Assembly (NCBI GenBank): GCA_028583415.1
Contig: CM053266.1
Coordinates: 45,216,726-45,280,725, forward strand
Reading direction: 5' to 3'
DNA: 64,000 bases
DNA from: Protea cynaroides
Lineage: Eukaryota; Streptophyta; Magnoliopsida; Proteales; Proteaceae
The position numbers were made by a program, and so were the translations under genes. Each line of letters begins with the position of its first letter. Position 1 is the stretch's first letter. The notes beneath the pieces were generated by a model. That model had not been told where the DNA came from and searched no databases. It saw nothing but the letters and a program-made list of their open reading frames with translations. Positions 47,211-57,279 of this stretch are shown here, one piece after another.

Positions 47211-47700
47211 TATAAGCTAGGGTTAAAGAACTTTGTCCGGCTGCATGGGGGAGTAGAATCCACACAGTCGGATTTACAGCCCTTGGATTTTAATAATTGA
47301 TTTGGACCATTGGATGTAATTAAAGCAATAATTAACACTTATTTCTCTTACCAACATTACCCTTATGTTTTCTTCAAATTTGCTTTCAAATTGCCATCTT
47401 CTCTTTTTGAGCCATTTTCTAATTACTCTCGTATCTGGTATTTGGTATCTGGTATCTTGTATTAGAAACTATATATGAGCCAAGAAAAGTTTGGGGCAAT
47501 CCTTGGAAGGGTAGAAGGTAGAGACAAAAAAGGCTCGAAAAGGAAGATGGCAATTTAAGAAAACATAAGGGTAATTTTGGTAGGAGAAATAAGTGTTAAT
47601 TATTGCCCTAATTACATACAATGGTCTCAAACCCAAGGGTTGTAAACCCAACTGCGTGGATTCTACTCCCTCACGCAAACTTTTTTGACCCTATAAGCTA
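47211..47700. mobile_element. Foldback Mutator-like element with exact 9-bp target duplication
   Basis: TATAAGCTA is present at 47211-47219 and 47692-47700, exactly flanking a 472 bp element. Its arms of about 180-200 bp are inverted copies: GGGTTAAAGAACTTTGTCCG at the left and GGGTCAAAAAAGTTTGCGTG for the reverse complement of the right. Both continue with GGAGTAGAATCCAC, AATAATTAACACTTATTTCT and ACCCTTATGTTTTCTT. A short unpaired centre (about 47430-47500) holds ATCTGGTATTTGGTATCTGG. No open frame. Confidence 0.88.
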
Positions 47701-47844
47701 ATCTCATTTTTCTTAGGATAATTTTCATGATTTGAATTAGCCACAAAGTAGAAGAAAACTTTAAAATTGTAGAATCATGATGGTTGAACCATGGTGCTTC
47801 AATTAGAATTTTTTGATAAATCTAGAAGCCTGGATTATTTTGGT

Positions 47845-47920
47845 CATTCTATCTTCAATTATTAGCATGGACTAAATATGATCATTCTATCTTCAATTAT
47901 TAGCATGGACTAAATATGAT
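47845..47920. repeat. Perfect 38-bp tandem duplication
   Basis: The unit CATTCTATCTTCAATTATTA...AATATGAT occurs twice with no difference. Confidence 0.9.
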
Positions 47921-48581
47921 ATTTTTTTCTATCCAAAAAAAAAAAAAAATTTGTGTGAAAATTTTTCTTTTTTATTCTTAACTTAAAAAATTTTAGGAAT
48001 AAAATAAAAGAAAATTAAAAGAATATAACATATTCTAAATACACTTATTGAGGTTATCCATTTAAGTTTCTAGGGCTACCTAGTCAAGTCCTTCTCAAAG
48101 TCCAATTGTTGGACTTGGATGTCCTTGGTTCCTCCGGTTCTAATATTGACAATGTATAATTCTTCTTTTTCTAATAAATTTCTATTCAACAAAAAGGAAA
48201 AAAAATCCATTCGAATGTGGACCTCCCTTCAACTTTGAACAAAACGTTAGCTAAACCTAAGAAGGAACTCAACTAAGGAGAATAAATTAATCATGATTAA
48301 TTATGAAAGCTTTATGTGGCCTAAATTTCTTGTTCGTGGTAGAATTAATTAATTAATATTGACAACCCCACCAAGAAAGGAAATCAACAGCTGTCTGATT
48401 TGAGTTGGAAAGTATTATAGGCAGTAGCCCGGGCATTCCGTACATCGCTGCGTCCCTAGTTTAGAAGGTCGCCCCACCCCCTGCTGTGCTTGTCTTTTCA
48501 CCTTTGTTATTTTTTTCAGTTTTTTTCTTTCTTGTACTATTTCCTGTGATTGTATGGTGATGATGACAATAATACATTTAA

Positions 48582-48583
<2 letters not shown>

Positions 48584-48631
<48 letters not shown>
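48584..48631. repeat. TA microsatellite
   Basis: About 24 perfect TA units. Confidence 0.95.
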
Positions 48632-48635
<4 letters not shown>

Positions 48636-48860
48636 GTGGTTTAGAGAGCTTCCCGTGATAATATCTTACTACCACTTCTCAAAAAATCAAGAGTGATTTT
48701 GACAAAACTCGTACGTTTTGTTTGTAAGAGCACAAACAAGTCAAAAAGTAAAGACGTGGGGATTTTGTTCTTCCATATCTAAGAAGTTAAACGGTTAACT
48801 AAACCCATCACTACTGTAAAACGACCCACCAACTCATCACGTTTGAATAGTTACGCGCCA

Positions 48861-48863
<3 letters not shown>

Positions 48864-48904
<41 letters not shown>
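48864..48904. repeat. CT microsatellite
   Basis: About 20 CT units with an interrupted tail. A further CT run lies at 49752-49781. Confidence 0.95.
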
Positions 48905-48908
<4 letters not shown>

Positions 48909-49385
48909 CTCTCTCTCTGTATAGCAGGCTTGCAAATTCCCTCTGTATATATATATCTGGAATTAAGTCCTAAAACATAAATATAATAATCTGATGAATA
49001 ACACCATGGTTATTTCAAAATTGACAGAGTGAGAACGAAATGGAAATAGCGTGTTCATATACTTCGATAATTTCCCCATGTGTTTCCTGAAAATTCGACG
49101 ATTAAGACATAAATTAGAATTATTAAGTTCCTTTCGATCGTGTTGGATTTGAATTTTGAATCGAACGTGGCTCTGTTGTTTTCTTGAACATTCAGATAGG
49201 GTAGAAAGCGAAATCTGTTCTTGATGCAAAAAGACAAAATGTAATCAAAATAAAACAATCACGGGTTCATGGGAGAAAGGAGAGCAATTTTCAAGACAAA
49301 TTAACGATTACATGCTAGAAATTGAAGTTTAAGGAAGTGAAATTTTTTAACCTTAAATAGAAATTTTTATGGTTGTAATATCTGT

Positions 49386-49748
49386 TAGTTAAAACTCGTT
49401 TTAAAGGCATATCGTACAGTCGTACCGTACTCAACCGTTTAGTAGACGTATTACCGTATTGACCTCAAAAATAGTTTAAAATACTCTATACCCCAAGTCT
49501 TGCCATTTAAAACGCGTTTAATTCGCTTACTGTACCATATCCGTATTTTAACCGGCATCTTCAATGAGTAATGAATCGATTAATCCCATATCGTTTAATA
49601 ATCTTATTGCCTTCTACTTGTAACCGATGTGGGTTTAAAGGCTGCCACTTCTTCATCATTCTTTCTAAACTCATTACTTTATTTCTTGTTAAGGTGGGCT
49701 GTGGGTCATAACAAATGTATATTGTAGGGCACCATTGAGTATTCCCCC

Positions 49749-49783
<35 letters not shown>

Positions 49784-50095
49784 ATATAAAAATCATGCTT
49801 GGAGTATTGGACAAACATAAAACATCAATTAACTACTTAATTGAAGATGATAATCTCACCGTTTTATGGCTAGACACGTCATAAATGTCATTTGTTCCCG
49901 TTGATTTAGGTATAATTCTTCAATTTATGGGAGTATATTGCCTCTTTTTTTCACCGTATCGTATTATATTTGATCATTTAAAACCCGTACCATCCGTTTT
50001 CATTTTTTTGTCGTTCTCGGAATGTTTAACCGTTGTTTTACTGTACCATTCTTGTTTTGCTCCGTTTAAAATCCATTCTGTCCCATTTTAACTAA
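49386..50095. mobile_element. Dispersed repeat, copy 2, with degenerate inverted ends
   Basis: Positions 49386-49710 match 22569-22888 in phrase order. This copy continues to about 50095, where the reverse complement (TAATTAGTTAAAATGGGAC) resembles its left end (GTTAGTTAAAACTCG). This suggests a DNA transposon of about 0.7 kb of which only the left half remains at 22569. Confidence 0.5.
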
Positions 50096-50674
50096 TTATG
50101 GTTCTAACACAACATGATTGTAAAAATTACCTAAACTTCTTAACATATTTAGTAATGATACTTATAAGATGTAAAATTTATTTTTCTTTTCAAATGGGAG
50201 AGATTTGGATGCAAAGTGAAGTGTATATTAATAACATAATATGGAATAATTTAGAATTAGTTACATAGTAATGTGATAGCATGTGTTGCAATCATTACAA
50301 ATGTTTCCATTTAAAGTTTAAAATTTTCACTTTGATCCCTTCCCTTCAATTCCCCTTGCAAGCAAATAAAGCCTATGTGTTTACAAAGAAATCCCATCAA
50401 ACTAAGGATTACATGCCTGGCTTGCAAAATTTTCGAGCATACTGAATCGACCAGTAAATTAATTAAACCCAATCTCTGCTGATCAAACTTCTGCTACTGT
50501 TCCGGAAGTCACTAAGATGAATGATACTCTAGAACCCATTCCTTACACCGGCCGTGGAGGAGCTAGACGTCGTCCCTAGCGTGTCTGATAGGTTGCAAGA
50601 AAATCGTCAACAATCGTTGAAATTTGTGAACAAACCCCGAGAGTCAACCCCTCAATTAATTCCGAACCATTCGT

Positions 50675-50948
50675 AGGCTCCTTGTCGCTAGCGGATTCAC
50701 ATCCTCTCCTCCCACTGATTCGGGAGGAGGGAGACGCCCTCGTTGGATGGCCAACATGTGGGGCTCAGGTGAATCCGAGCCCTCCATCCTAGCCGACACC
50801 CCTGTCGGCTCAACTTGTTTACTTGATGTCGATTCGGATGGAGGGCTCGGATTCATCCTAGCCTCAAGTGTCGGCCATCCATCCAGGCTGCCGCCCCTCC
50901 TCCCGAATCTCTGGAAGGAGAGGATTTGAATCTGTCACTAGCCTGCAA
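50675..50948. mobile_element. Foldback element, copy B
   Basis: The left arm (CTTGTCGCTAGCGGATTCAC...AGCCGACACCC) pairs with the right (ATGTCGATTCGGATGGAGGG...AATCTGTCACTAGCC). Each arm is about 125 bp around CTGTCGGCTCAACTTG. Phrases GGTGAATCCGAGCCCTCCAT and GGAGGA are shared with copies A and C. Confidence 0.72.
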
Positions 50949-50989
50949 CCCTGATCAAAGCATGTTCTCCATTTTTCAAGGTAGGCACA

Positions 50990-51800
50990 GTGAACCACAT
51001 TTCCTTTGCCCTCCATAGTCATTTGAAACCTCTTCTGTCCAACCCTGTACCGCTGCCACAAAAAATTTTGGCCTCACTTGAACTTTCCCTTGCTTCTACT
51101 CCCCTGGTTGATGATGAGGCAGTTGCCAACTCAGATAAGGATCCAGACTCCCCTTTAAGTGTGGAATGGTACACCTATTCAAAGGGCCTCCTAGAAGATG
51201 CTCGGAATAGTGATGAAGATTGTCTGAGTAATTTTATTATTCCTAGTGGTGAAGAGGGTTTAATGGCTCAAGTGAAGGATCGATCAATTGATTCTATCCC
51301 TTGTGCCATTCTAGCCGATGTGACTCCTCCCCTTCCCTTTGGTGGTGATGAGGCTAGAAAGCATGTGCATTTTGCTATGTAAGTGATTGTCCACTACCCT
51401 TCGGATAAATGGGATAGCCATACGAGAAGACTTATCAAGGAGTCCTCCGATAGTAATTCCTCGGACAGTGAAGGCTCAATCTTGGCCCCTAACAATAAAC
51501 TCTCATGTCGGGAGGATAATAATGAAAATTTCTCGCACCATTCAATATGCGATGGGGATACTGTTGAAGATCGTAGTTCTACTTCTCCAGTTTTCTAGAG
51601 AAGGAATACCAGTATTTGTATTTCTTCTAATGGCTTGAGACATTAAAGAATGAGTATTTGTCATGGCTATTTTCTTCTCTTTGCTGGACCTTAGTTATGT
51701 TATAGCCTAGGCTAATTTGTTTTGTCTTGTTGTGTTGTTTTGCTGGTCACTAGGTGTTCTCCTTTTTAGATCAATAAAATTTCTTCTTCTCCAAAATAAA
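50990..51800 (+). pseudogene. Retrotransposon-like open frames with LINE-type 3' tail
   Basis: An open frame (50990-51382) reads SLASTPLVDDEAVANSDKD and LSVEWYTYSKGLLEDARNSD, then stops at 51380. A second frame directly after reads YPSDKWDSHTRRLIKESSDS, related to WDNHVRHQIEESSDND on the opposite strand at 61063-61389. The tail (51640-51800) has GCTGGACCTTAGTTATG, GTTTTGTCTTG and ATCAATAAAATTTCTTCTTC, the style of plant LINE 3' ends. No endonuclease or reverse transcriptase region is present, so it is a deleted or non-autonomous copy. Confidence 0.45.
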
Positions 51801-53109
51801 TTAGTAATAACTTTCATTTGCTAACTATTTAAAGGAGAACAATGAGATACAAAATTTCGAAACTACCCCGTATAAACCCTAAAAATTCTGAAATATATCG
51901 CAAGCGATAGAATACAAAACTCGTCCCCCATCAAGATGCACATTTTGAGTATAATTTGTAGAAAAAGAAAAATACTTGCAGAACTAGACTTCCTTTTCTT
52001 AGAAATGAAATAGATGGACTAAGTGCCTTTTTTTTCTTTTTCTTTTTTTCTTTTTGAGTGAAACGATTATATATAGAAAATCATTGAAACTAAAGAGCTG
52101 AGTTTTTGTGACGTGAACCTTGAGATGAAAATTTGTATGATCATCCAATATGCCACTGTTTGTTTGCAAGTAAATAATGGTGGAAAGGGAAGGTGTCGGT
52201 GAGCTTAATTAATCGATAAGGACTCAAGTTTGGTGGTGTCATGTCTTGGCCAGGATCTAATTCTGCCTTTATATTTGGGGGTTAGGTTTTGAGTTTTATA
52301 GGGGACCACTTGTTATTTCATTCTCATCCAAAAAAATATGGCAGAAAGGAAACACATTTCGTATGAAATAGATTTTTTTTTTTTATTATTTGTTTAAACA
52401 TAAAAGGCATTGAAAAAGTAGAAAAATATAAGAAAAAAAATTGCATGGAAAATATCATTTACATGGAAATTTTTACAATAAAACAAGCATGGTCTATGTT
52501 TTAAAAAAATTTCATGCAAAATTTTCAACACGAAAATTTGACGAGTAAAATTTTACTTGATACAAACATAGCCTTAGTAAATTTCATCCAAAAATCCATT
52601 TTCCACATTTCATTTGACATGAATGTAGATAATCCAAAGGCACACCCAAACTAACAGATGAGCAGATTGTTAAGGATATTTAGGGATTCGGATCCTCTCT
52701 TATCGTTGAAGGGACTCCAGTTGTAATTCAATGGTTAGAATTCACTCGGTGTGCATATTAATACATCGGTATACGTATCTGAAGAACTCTAGCAACTAGA
52801 TCACAATTGAAAAAACGGAACAATAGAAAATGATCTTTTATTGACTTTTTGACTCTTATTTTCTTTTTCTTGTTTCTTCTTTCTTCTACTTATACATTAT
52901 TAGAGGTAGAATTCTTTATATTTTCTTTTTTCTTTTTTTCTTTTGCTTGTACATTATTAGAGGTAGAATTTTAAGCTGATTTTCTTTCTTTTTCTTTTTC
53001 TTGTTTCTTTTGCTTGTACATTCGTAGAGGTAGAATTTTTGAAGCTGATTTCTCGCAAGAGGTGCTTTGAAGCTACGTTTCTCCCACTTTAGTGGTTTCA
53101 CCTTCACCT
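51801..53109. other. AT-rich intergenic sequence
   Basis: No gene was recognised. A short imperfect repeat of TTATTAGAGGTAGAATT with T/C-rich spacers occurs three times at about 52895-53040. Confidence 0.4.
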
Positions 53110-53206
53110 TTTATTATAACTCCCTAGGCTTTTTCGTGGGAGAGGATGTCTCTGTTACTTTCTTTTGAATAAAATAATTCTCCGTTGTTGACCAAAAAAA
53201 AAAAAC
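53110..53206 (+). mobile_element. Retroposon 3' end with A-tail
   Basis: TCTGTTACTTTCTTTTGAATAA then AATTCTCCGTTGTTGACC and an A run. The layout is that of a LINE or SINE tail. An antisense tail-like stretch (about 34 T then GGCTAAAGATC) starts at 53640. Confidence 0.4.
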
Positions 53207-53637
53207 TATCCGATCAGCAAAAGTAGCCCTCCACATGATAAAATTAGGATCTCCATAGCTGCCTGTAGAGAGAAGAAAACCTTAGACAACCTTTTGGTTT
53301 CATGATCTCACGATTCATCAGCGTTACATATCACACACTCACTAAAGTGGGCACCAGATTGAAAGCTAAGTTCAGTCCATGCGCACTTCAAGCGTTTGAC
53401 AAAAATACCATGGATTTGGCCCATTTCTCACTTGAAATTTTTGACTGTTTGGCAAGTAAGTCGTAAAAGGTGTATGCAAATAAGAATTAATCGAGTCCGA
53501 ATCCTCTCATACTCTAGAGGTTGGTCCCACACTTGTGTTGGGGTTGGCGCTTACGAGGTGGAAAGAGGGTCGATCTGCACTAGGAATTAACCCACTATAC
53601 TAGTTCTTACAATGGTATTACGTACACTTTAAAGGCT

Positions 53638-53674
<37 letters not shown>

Positions 53675-54084
53675 GCTAAAGATCAGCAACTTGTATTAAT
53701 TAAAATAAAAGAAATACAGAGAAAAAACTCAATGATAGTAACACGGCCCTACAACTGGTTAAACACATTAAGTAAAATGAATCCTAAACAGTTCAAAAGC
53801 ATCCCAAATCACATCCCTTGTAAAATATTGTTAGGGTATGTGGTCGAAGATTCAGATGTCATTTCTGTAGAACTTTAAATGTCGTTATTACAGTTAATAC
53901 TTTAGAATTTTGAATCAGCTGTCAACAATGGCTGGAACTTAATATGGTATTTCATATATAATTGTTACTTTTTGTTAGGTAAATCTGTACCGTAACTGTT
54001 ACACCGACAACAAAAAAGAAGAAGATAAAAGAACATTGATTTTAATGGCGTTATATATAAACCGCTGCCATTAGCTTTACATCT

Positions 54085-55877
54085 TCAAAACCTCTTCGAG
54101 TAAAATTTTCGAGTTCGAAGATATAGGATGAAAGCAAGTATAGACCCTAAAGAGCATATGCAACCCCATATGATGAACGTCGTTCTATAGCATTCTTCCC
54201 CCATGCATTTCCCATGTCCTTCATGTCCAGCTTTCTGGTAAAGAATGGCTGCCATGTATCCAAACAAGAATGAACCCATAGGAATATTAGCAACGACCAC
54301 GTTATGATTCACACTGAAATTCTTTGTCCCGAATAGCTCTGGTGTCACGGAAACGGCAATCGAAGAAATTGCACCGGTGCATACTCCGATGATGGCTGTA
54401 CTGATGTATAGAGAGAGGTTAGTAGGGCTGAGAATAAGTAAGAAGAATGCTCCTGCCATTGGAACCATCAGTGTTGCTATTAAAGCTGTTCTTGACATCA
54501 TGTACCTACTCCTGCAACCATTAATTACAACCAAAAAATTAATTCAAACTGAACTACTTCTCTAATAGACAATAATGGCAATTAAGACATGTCATGTGGT
54601 CCATCCATAAGGTAAAAAAAAATCCCTACAAAGTGGACACCATTATGAACAGCATAAAAATTGTTGTCAGGAAAGCAAAGATAGAGGGCTTACTTTGAGA
54701 AAAAGTGGTCCAAGAGAGAAGGGAGGAGACGGCCAAAGAATCCAAAGGAGGAAGACAAGGAGACCAAAGAAGATGTCCTTGAGTGTCCACGAGATTCAGC
54801 TACTTGACCCAAGTTATTCAAATACACCAACCCAAGTGTACAACCAGACATATAAACAAAGAAATATAACCAGAAATCCAGCCTTTGAACCATTAACTTC
54901 ACTCCAATCTCTTCTTTGGCTTCAATGATATTAACATCTTCTTCAAGTTCCATTTCAAGTTCAAGTTCTATTCCTAGTGCTTCTTTGATCTGATCAATCT
55001 CTATTCTACTAAGAACACCAACCTCATCCACCGAAAGATCATAAATTCTTCTCTCCCTCATGCTATTGGTCCACCATGATTTTTTCTCCAAACTCACTCT
55101 AATAACCCAAGTGACCAAAGGAATCACTAATGGAGTAACAAGGAGAACCACCATACCAACCACATGAATCCATGGAGACAAACCATTAGATATCATTCCC
55201 AAGCTGCCAATCACAGCATAAATTCCAGTCACTATTGTTATGACAAAAAGTACAATAAAACCACCTTTTATACGCTTCTCCTTCTCCACCTTAACCTCTC
55301 TAAGAAGAGGTGCAGTTATCATAGAGACTCCTAAAGGCACCATTGAATTAAGAAGAAGATACCCTTCTGCTTTCTTCATGGCTGATGAAGAGAAGACCCA
55401 TTCAACAATATTGGTAAAAATCTTGGCTGTTAAACTGGCATAGCTTGTAGATAGCCCAACTGCAACTTGTCTATCTGATGGGAAGTTTCTAATGGTCATA
55501 ACATAACAAACTGTATTGATCCAACAAATACTGTTACCAGCTAGAACAGTTAGGAAGAAGAATTGCCAATATGTCAGTGAAGAGATTTTCTCAATAAGGA
55601 AGAGGTATTGCAGGCCATAACCTATCATCCCAAGAGTGGAGCCAATCAAAAGGACTAACCAGAGAGGGAGATGAACTGCGGCAATACCAGAAAACCAACC
55701 AAAAAGTTTTCCGGCATCGGAAGCAAAGGCAAGATTGTTTAATTGAACTTGAGAGATTGAGAGTAGCTGCTTAAGTTGGGATGAATAAGCTGGGAAATCA
55801 GTGTTTGTACCACTGATTGATTGAAGCCAAATTGTACCCACCAAGCTTAGCCACTGAATGGTCGTTGAAGGAGGCAT
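54085..55877 (-). CDS. NFD4/nodulin-like major facilitator transporter (2 exons)
   Basis: A multi-spanning membrane carrier; the substrate of this family is mostly unknown. Exons on the minus strand: 54694-55877 and 54085-54511, joined at a GT-AG intron in phase 2, giving 1611 nt and 536 aa. Seen in the protein: WLSLVGTIWLQSISGTNTDF at the start of the nodulin-like domain, LLSISQVQLNNLAFASD, NSICWINTVCYVMTIRNFP, about 12 hydrophobic segments, an acidic loop with ELELEMELEEDV (residues about 300-315), FWLYFFVYMSGCTLGLVYLNNLGQ and FGFFGRLLPSLLDHF in the C-terminal MFS half, and NHNVVVANIPMGSFLFGYMA near the end. Length fits the family. The first exon carries about three quarters of the protein, as in relatives. 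The ATG at 55877 precedes the conserved WLSLVG block closely, so an earlier start is unlikely. A TA microsatellite lies about 210 bp upstream. Confidence 0.92.
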
Positions 55878-56087
55878 AATTGAGTGAATTACAAGCTTTC
55901 AACTGTTGGATCTTCAATTTCAAGTATGAGCTTAGTTGGAAGAGAAAGAGAGAGTAAGTAATAGCAATTCGGCTGTGATTAATGAAGAGTTGGAATTGTG
56001 GTTGTGAGAAGAACAATGTGGTTTGCTGTTATAGCCACCAAGAGGTCAAGCATTTAATATTGTTTGTCAGATGGTTAATATCCAAAG

Positions 56088-56090
<3 letters not shown>

Positions 56091-56140
<50 letters not shown>
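56091..56140. repeat. TA microsatellite upstream of the NFD4-like gene
   Basis: About 25 perfect TA units. Confidence 0.95.
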
Positions 56141-56146
<6 letters not shown>

Positions 56147-56426
56147 GCTGTGTGTATCCACTGGCAAAAATTGGGTTTAACTTTAACAAACTATCTACCC
56201 TATTTTTTGAATTTACTGTAATCTGCCAACCCAATTTTCAAGTAATCCAGAAGATCTTTCTAGTTTTACATTATATGTGGGTCATAAGTGTAAATTAAAG
56301 GCCCGGAGTGGTGACGTGATTGAGTGGTAGACTGACGCAGTAGTGATGCAAGCTGTAGTGGGACCTCATCGGTGAGCGGCTCACTGATGATCACATGACT
56401 TGGTCATCCAGACGCAGCCAAATTTT

Positions 56427-56665
56427 GGATTCAAATACTCTCTTCCCATGCCTTTGAGAGGACGGGAATTTCCTTGTCAGCTAGTCGATATGTAATTCTT
56501 GAGAGAATTCGAGTCTCACGTTTTAATCGACATTCAGGGGACAAACTGAGCCGACAAAGGGGTATCGACTAGGACGTGGGACTTAGATTTTTCCGAGAGT
56601 CACGTGTCAGTCATCCGACAGGGGCGTCTTTGTCCTCCCAGTACAAGAGGAGAGGATGCGGATCC
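56427..56665. mobile_element. Foldback element, copy C (most decayed)
   Basis: The ends pair as GGATTCAAATACTCTC at the left against GGATCCGCATCCTCTCC for the reverse complement of the right. The interior keeps GAGAGTCACGTGTCAGTCATCC and CCGACAAAGGGGTATCGACT, decayed versions of phrases in copies A and B. Confidence 0.6.
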
Positions 56666-56800
56666 GCCAAATTCAGGTACAATAGGAAAATTAAGAAAAT
56701 TTTGTGAGGGAAGGGACAGATTTGGTATTATATATCTTTTTGTCTCTCTCATCCAGCAGATAAAACCACGGTTTATATGCATGGATTTAGGTATTCGGTG

Positions 56801-57279
56801 TCAAGTTTATGACTCAAAAGTTTGAACTAATAAGTGGAAGGACTTTCCATATATAAGGACCCAAGGTTCCAATCTCATTAGCAATATGAGATTAATCCCA
56901 ATACTCTCTCTCACGTGTAGCCCAATCATTGGGTGGTGTATATGTGATAGTATATGTGGTAATACATTGCACTTTTTGAGTGGTTTGATTTTTTTTTGAG
57001 GTATTTTTTTGGGTGACATGTCCATGATTATCCTTCTTTTGGGGACATGTCTGTGACTTATCCTTTTTTAGGTGACATGTCCGTGATTATCCCTCTTTTT
57101 GGGTAACCGTCCCTCTTTATACATCTGCCTCTTTTTGGGGTTACTATGAAAGAAAACCTAGAGCTCTAATGCCATATCAAATTTTTAACTTAAAAGTTCA
57201 AACTAATAAATAGAGGGACTCTTTATATATAAAAACTCAAGGTTCCAATCTCATTATCAATGTGAGATTAATCCTAATA
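56801..57279 (-). mobile_element. TRIM (short LTR retrotransposon without genes)
   Basis: Two direct repeats of 103 bp (56801-56903 and 57177-57279) share AAGGTTCCAATCTCATTA and GAGATTAATCC. On the minus strand the 5' LTR (right) begins TATTAGGATTAATC and is followed by TGGCATTAGAGCTC, two mismatches from the initiator Met tRNA primer site TGGTATCAGAGC. The 3' LTR (left) is preceded by the purine run GTGAGAGAG. The internal part is only 273 bp with a small tandem repeat and no frame. Target duplications are not clear. Confidence 0.72.
57012..57140. repeat. Tandem repeat inside the TRIM
   Basis: Three to four imperfect units of about 30 bp: GGTGACATGTCCATGATTAT then CCTTCTTTT, with later units diverging. 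Confidence 0.75.

Noticed and set aside
48415..48675. Open frame through the TA microsatellite (YIYIYI run)
   Set aside because: The frame is created by the TA repeat itself; there is no conserved sequence on either side.
49055..49258. Two overlapping minus-strand frames
   Set aside because: Short, AT-driven, no motif and no neighbouring exon signals.
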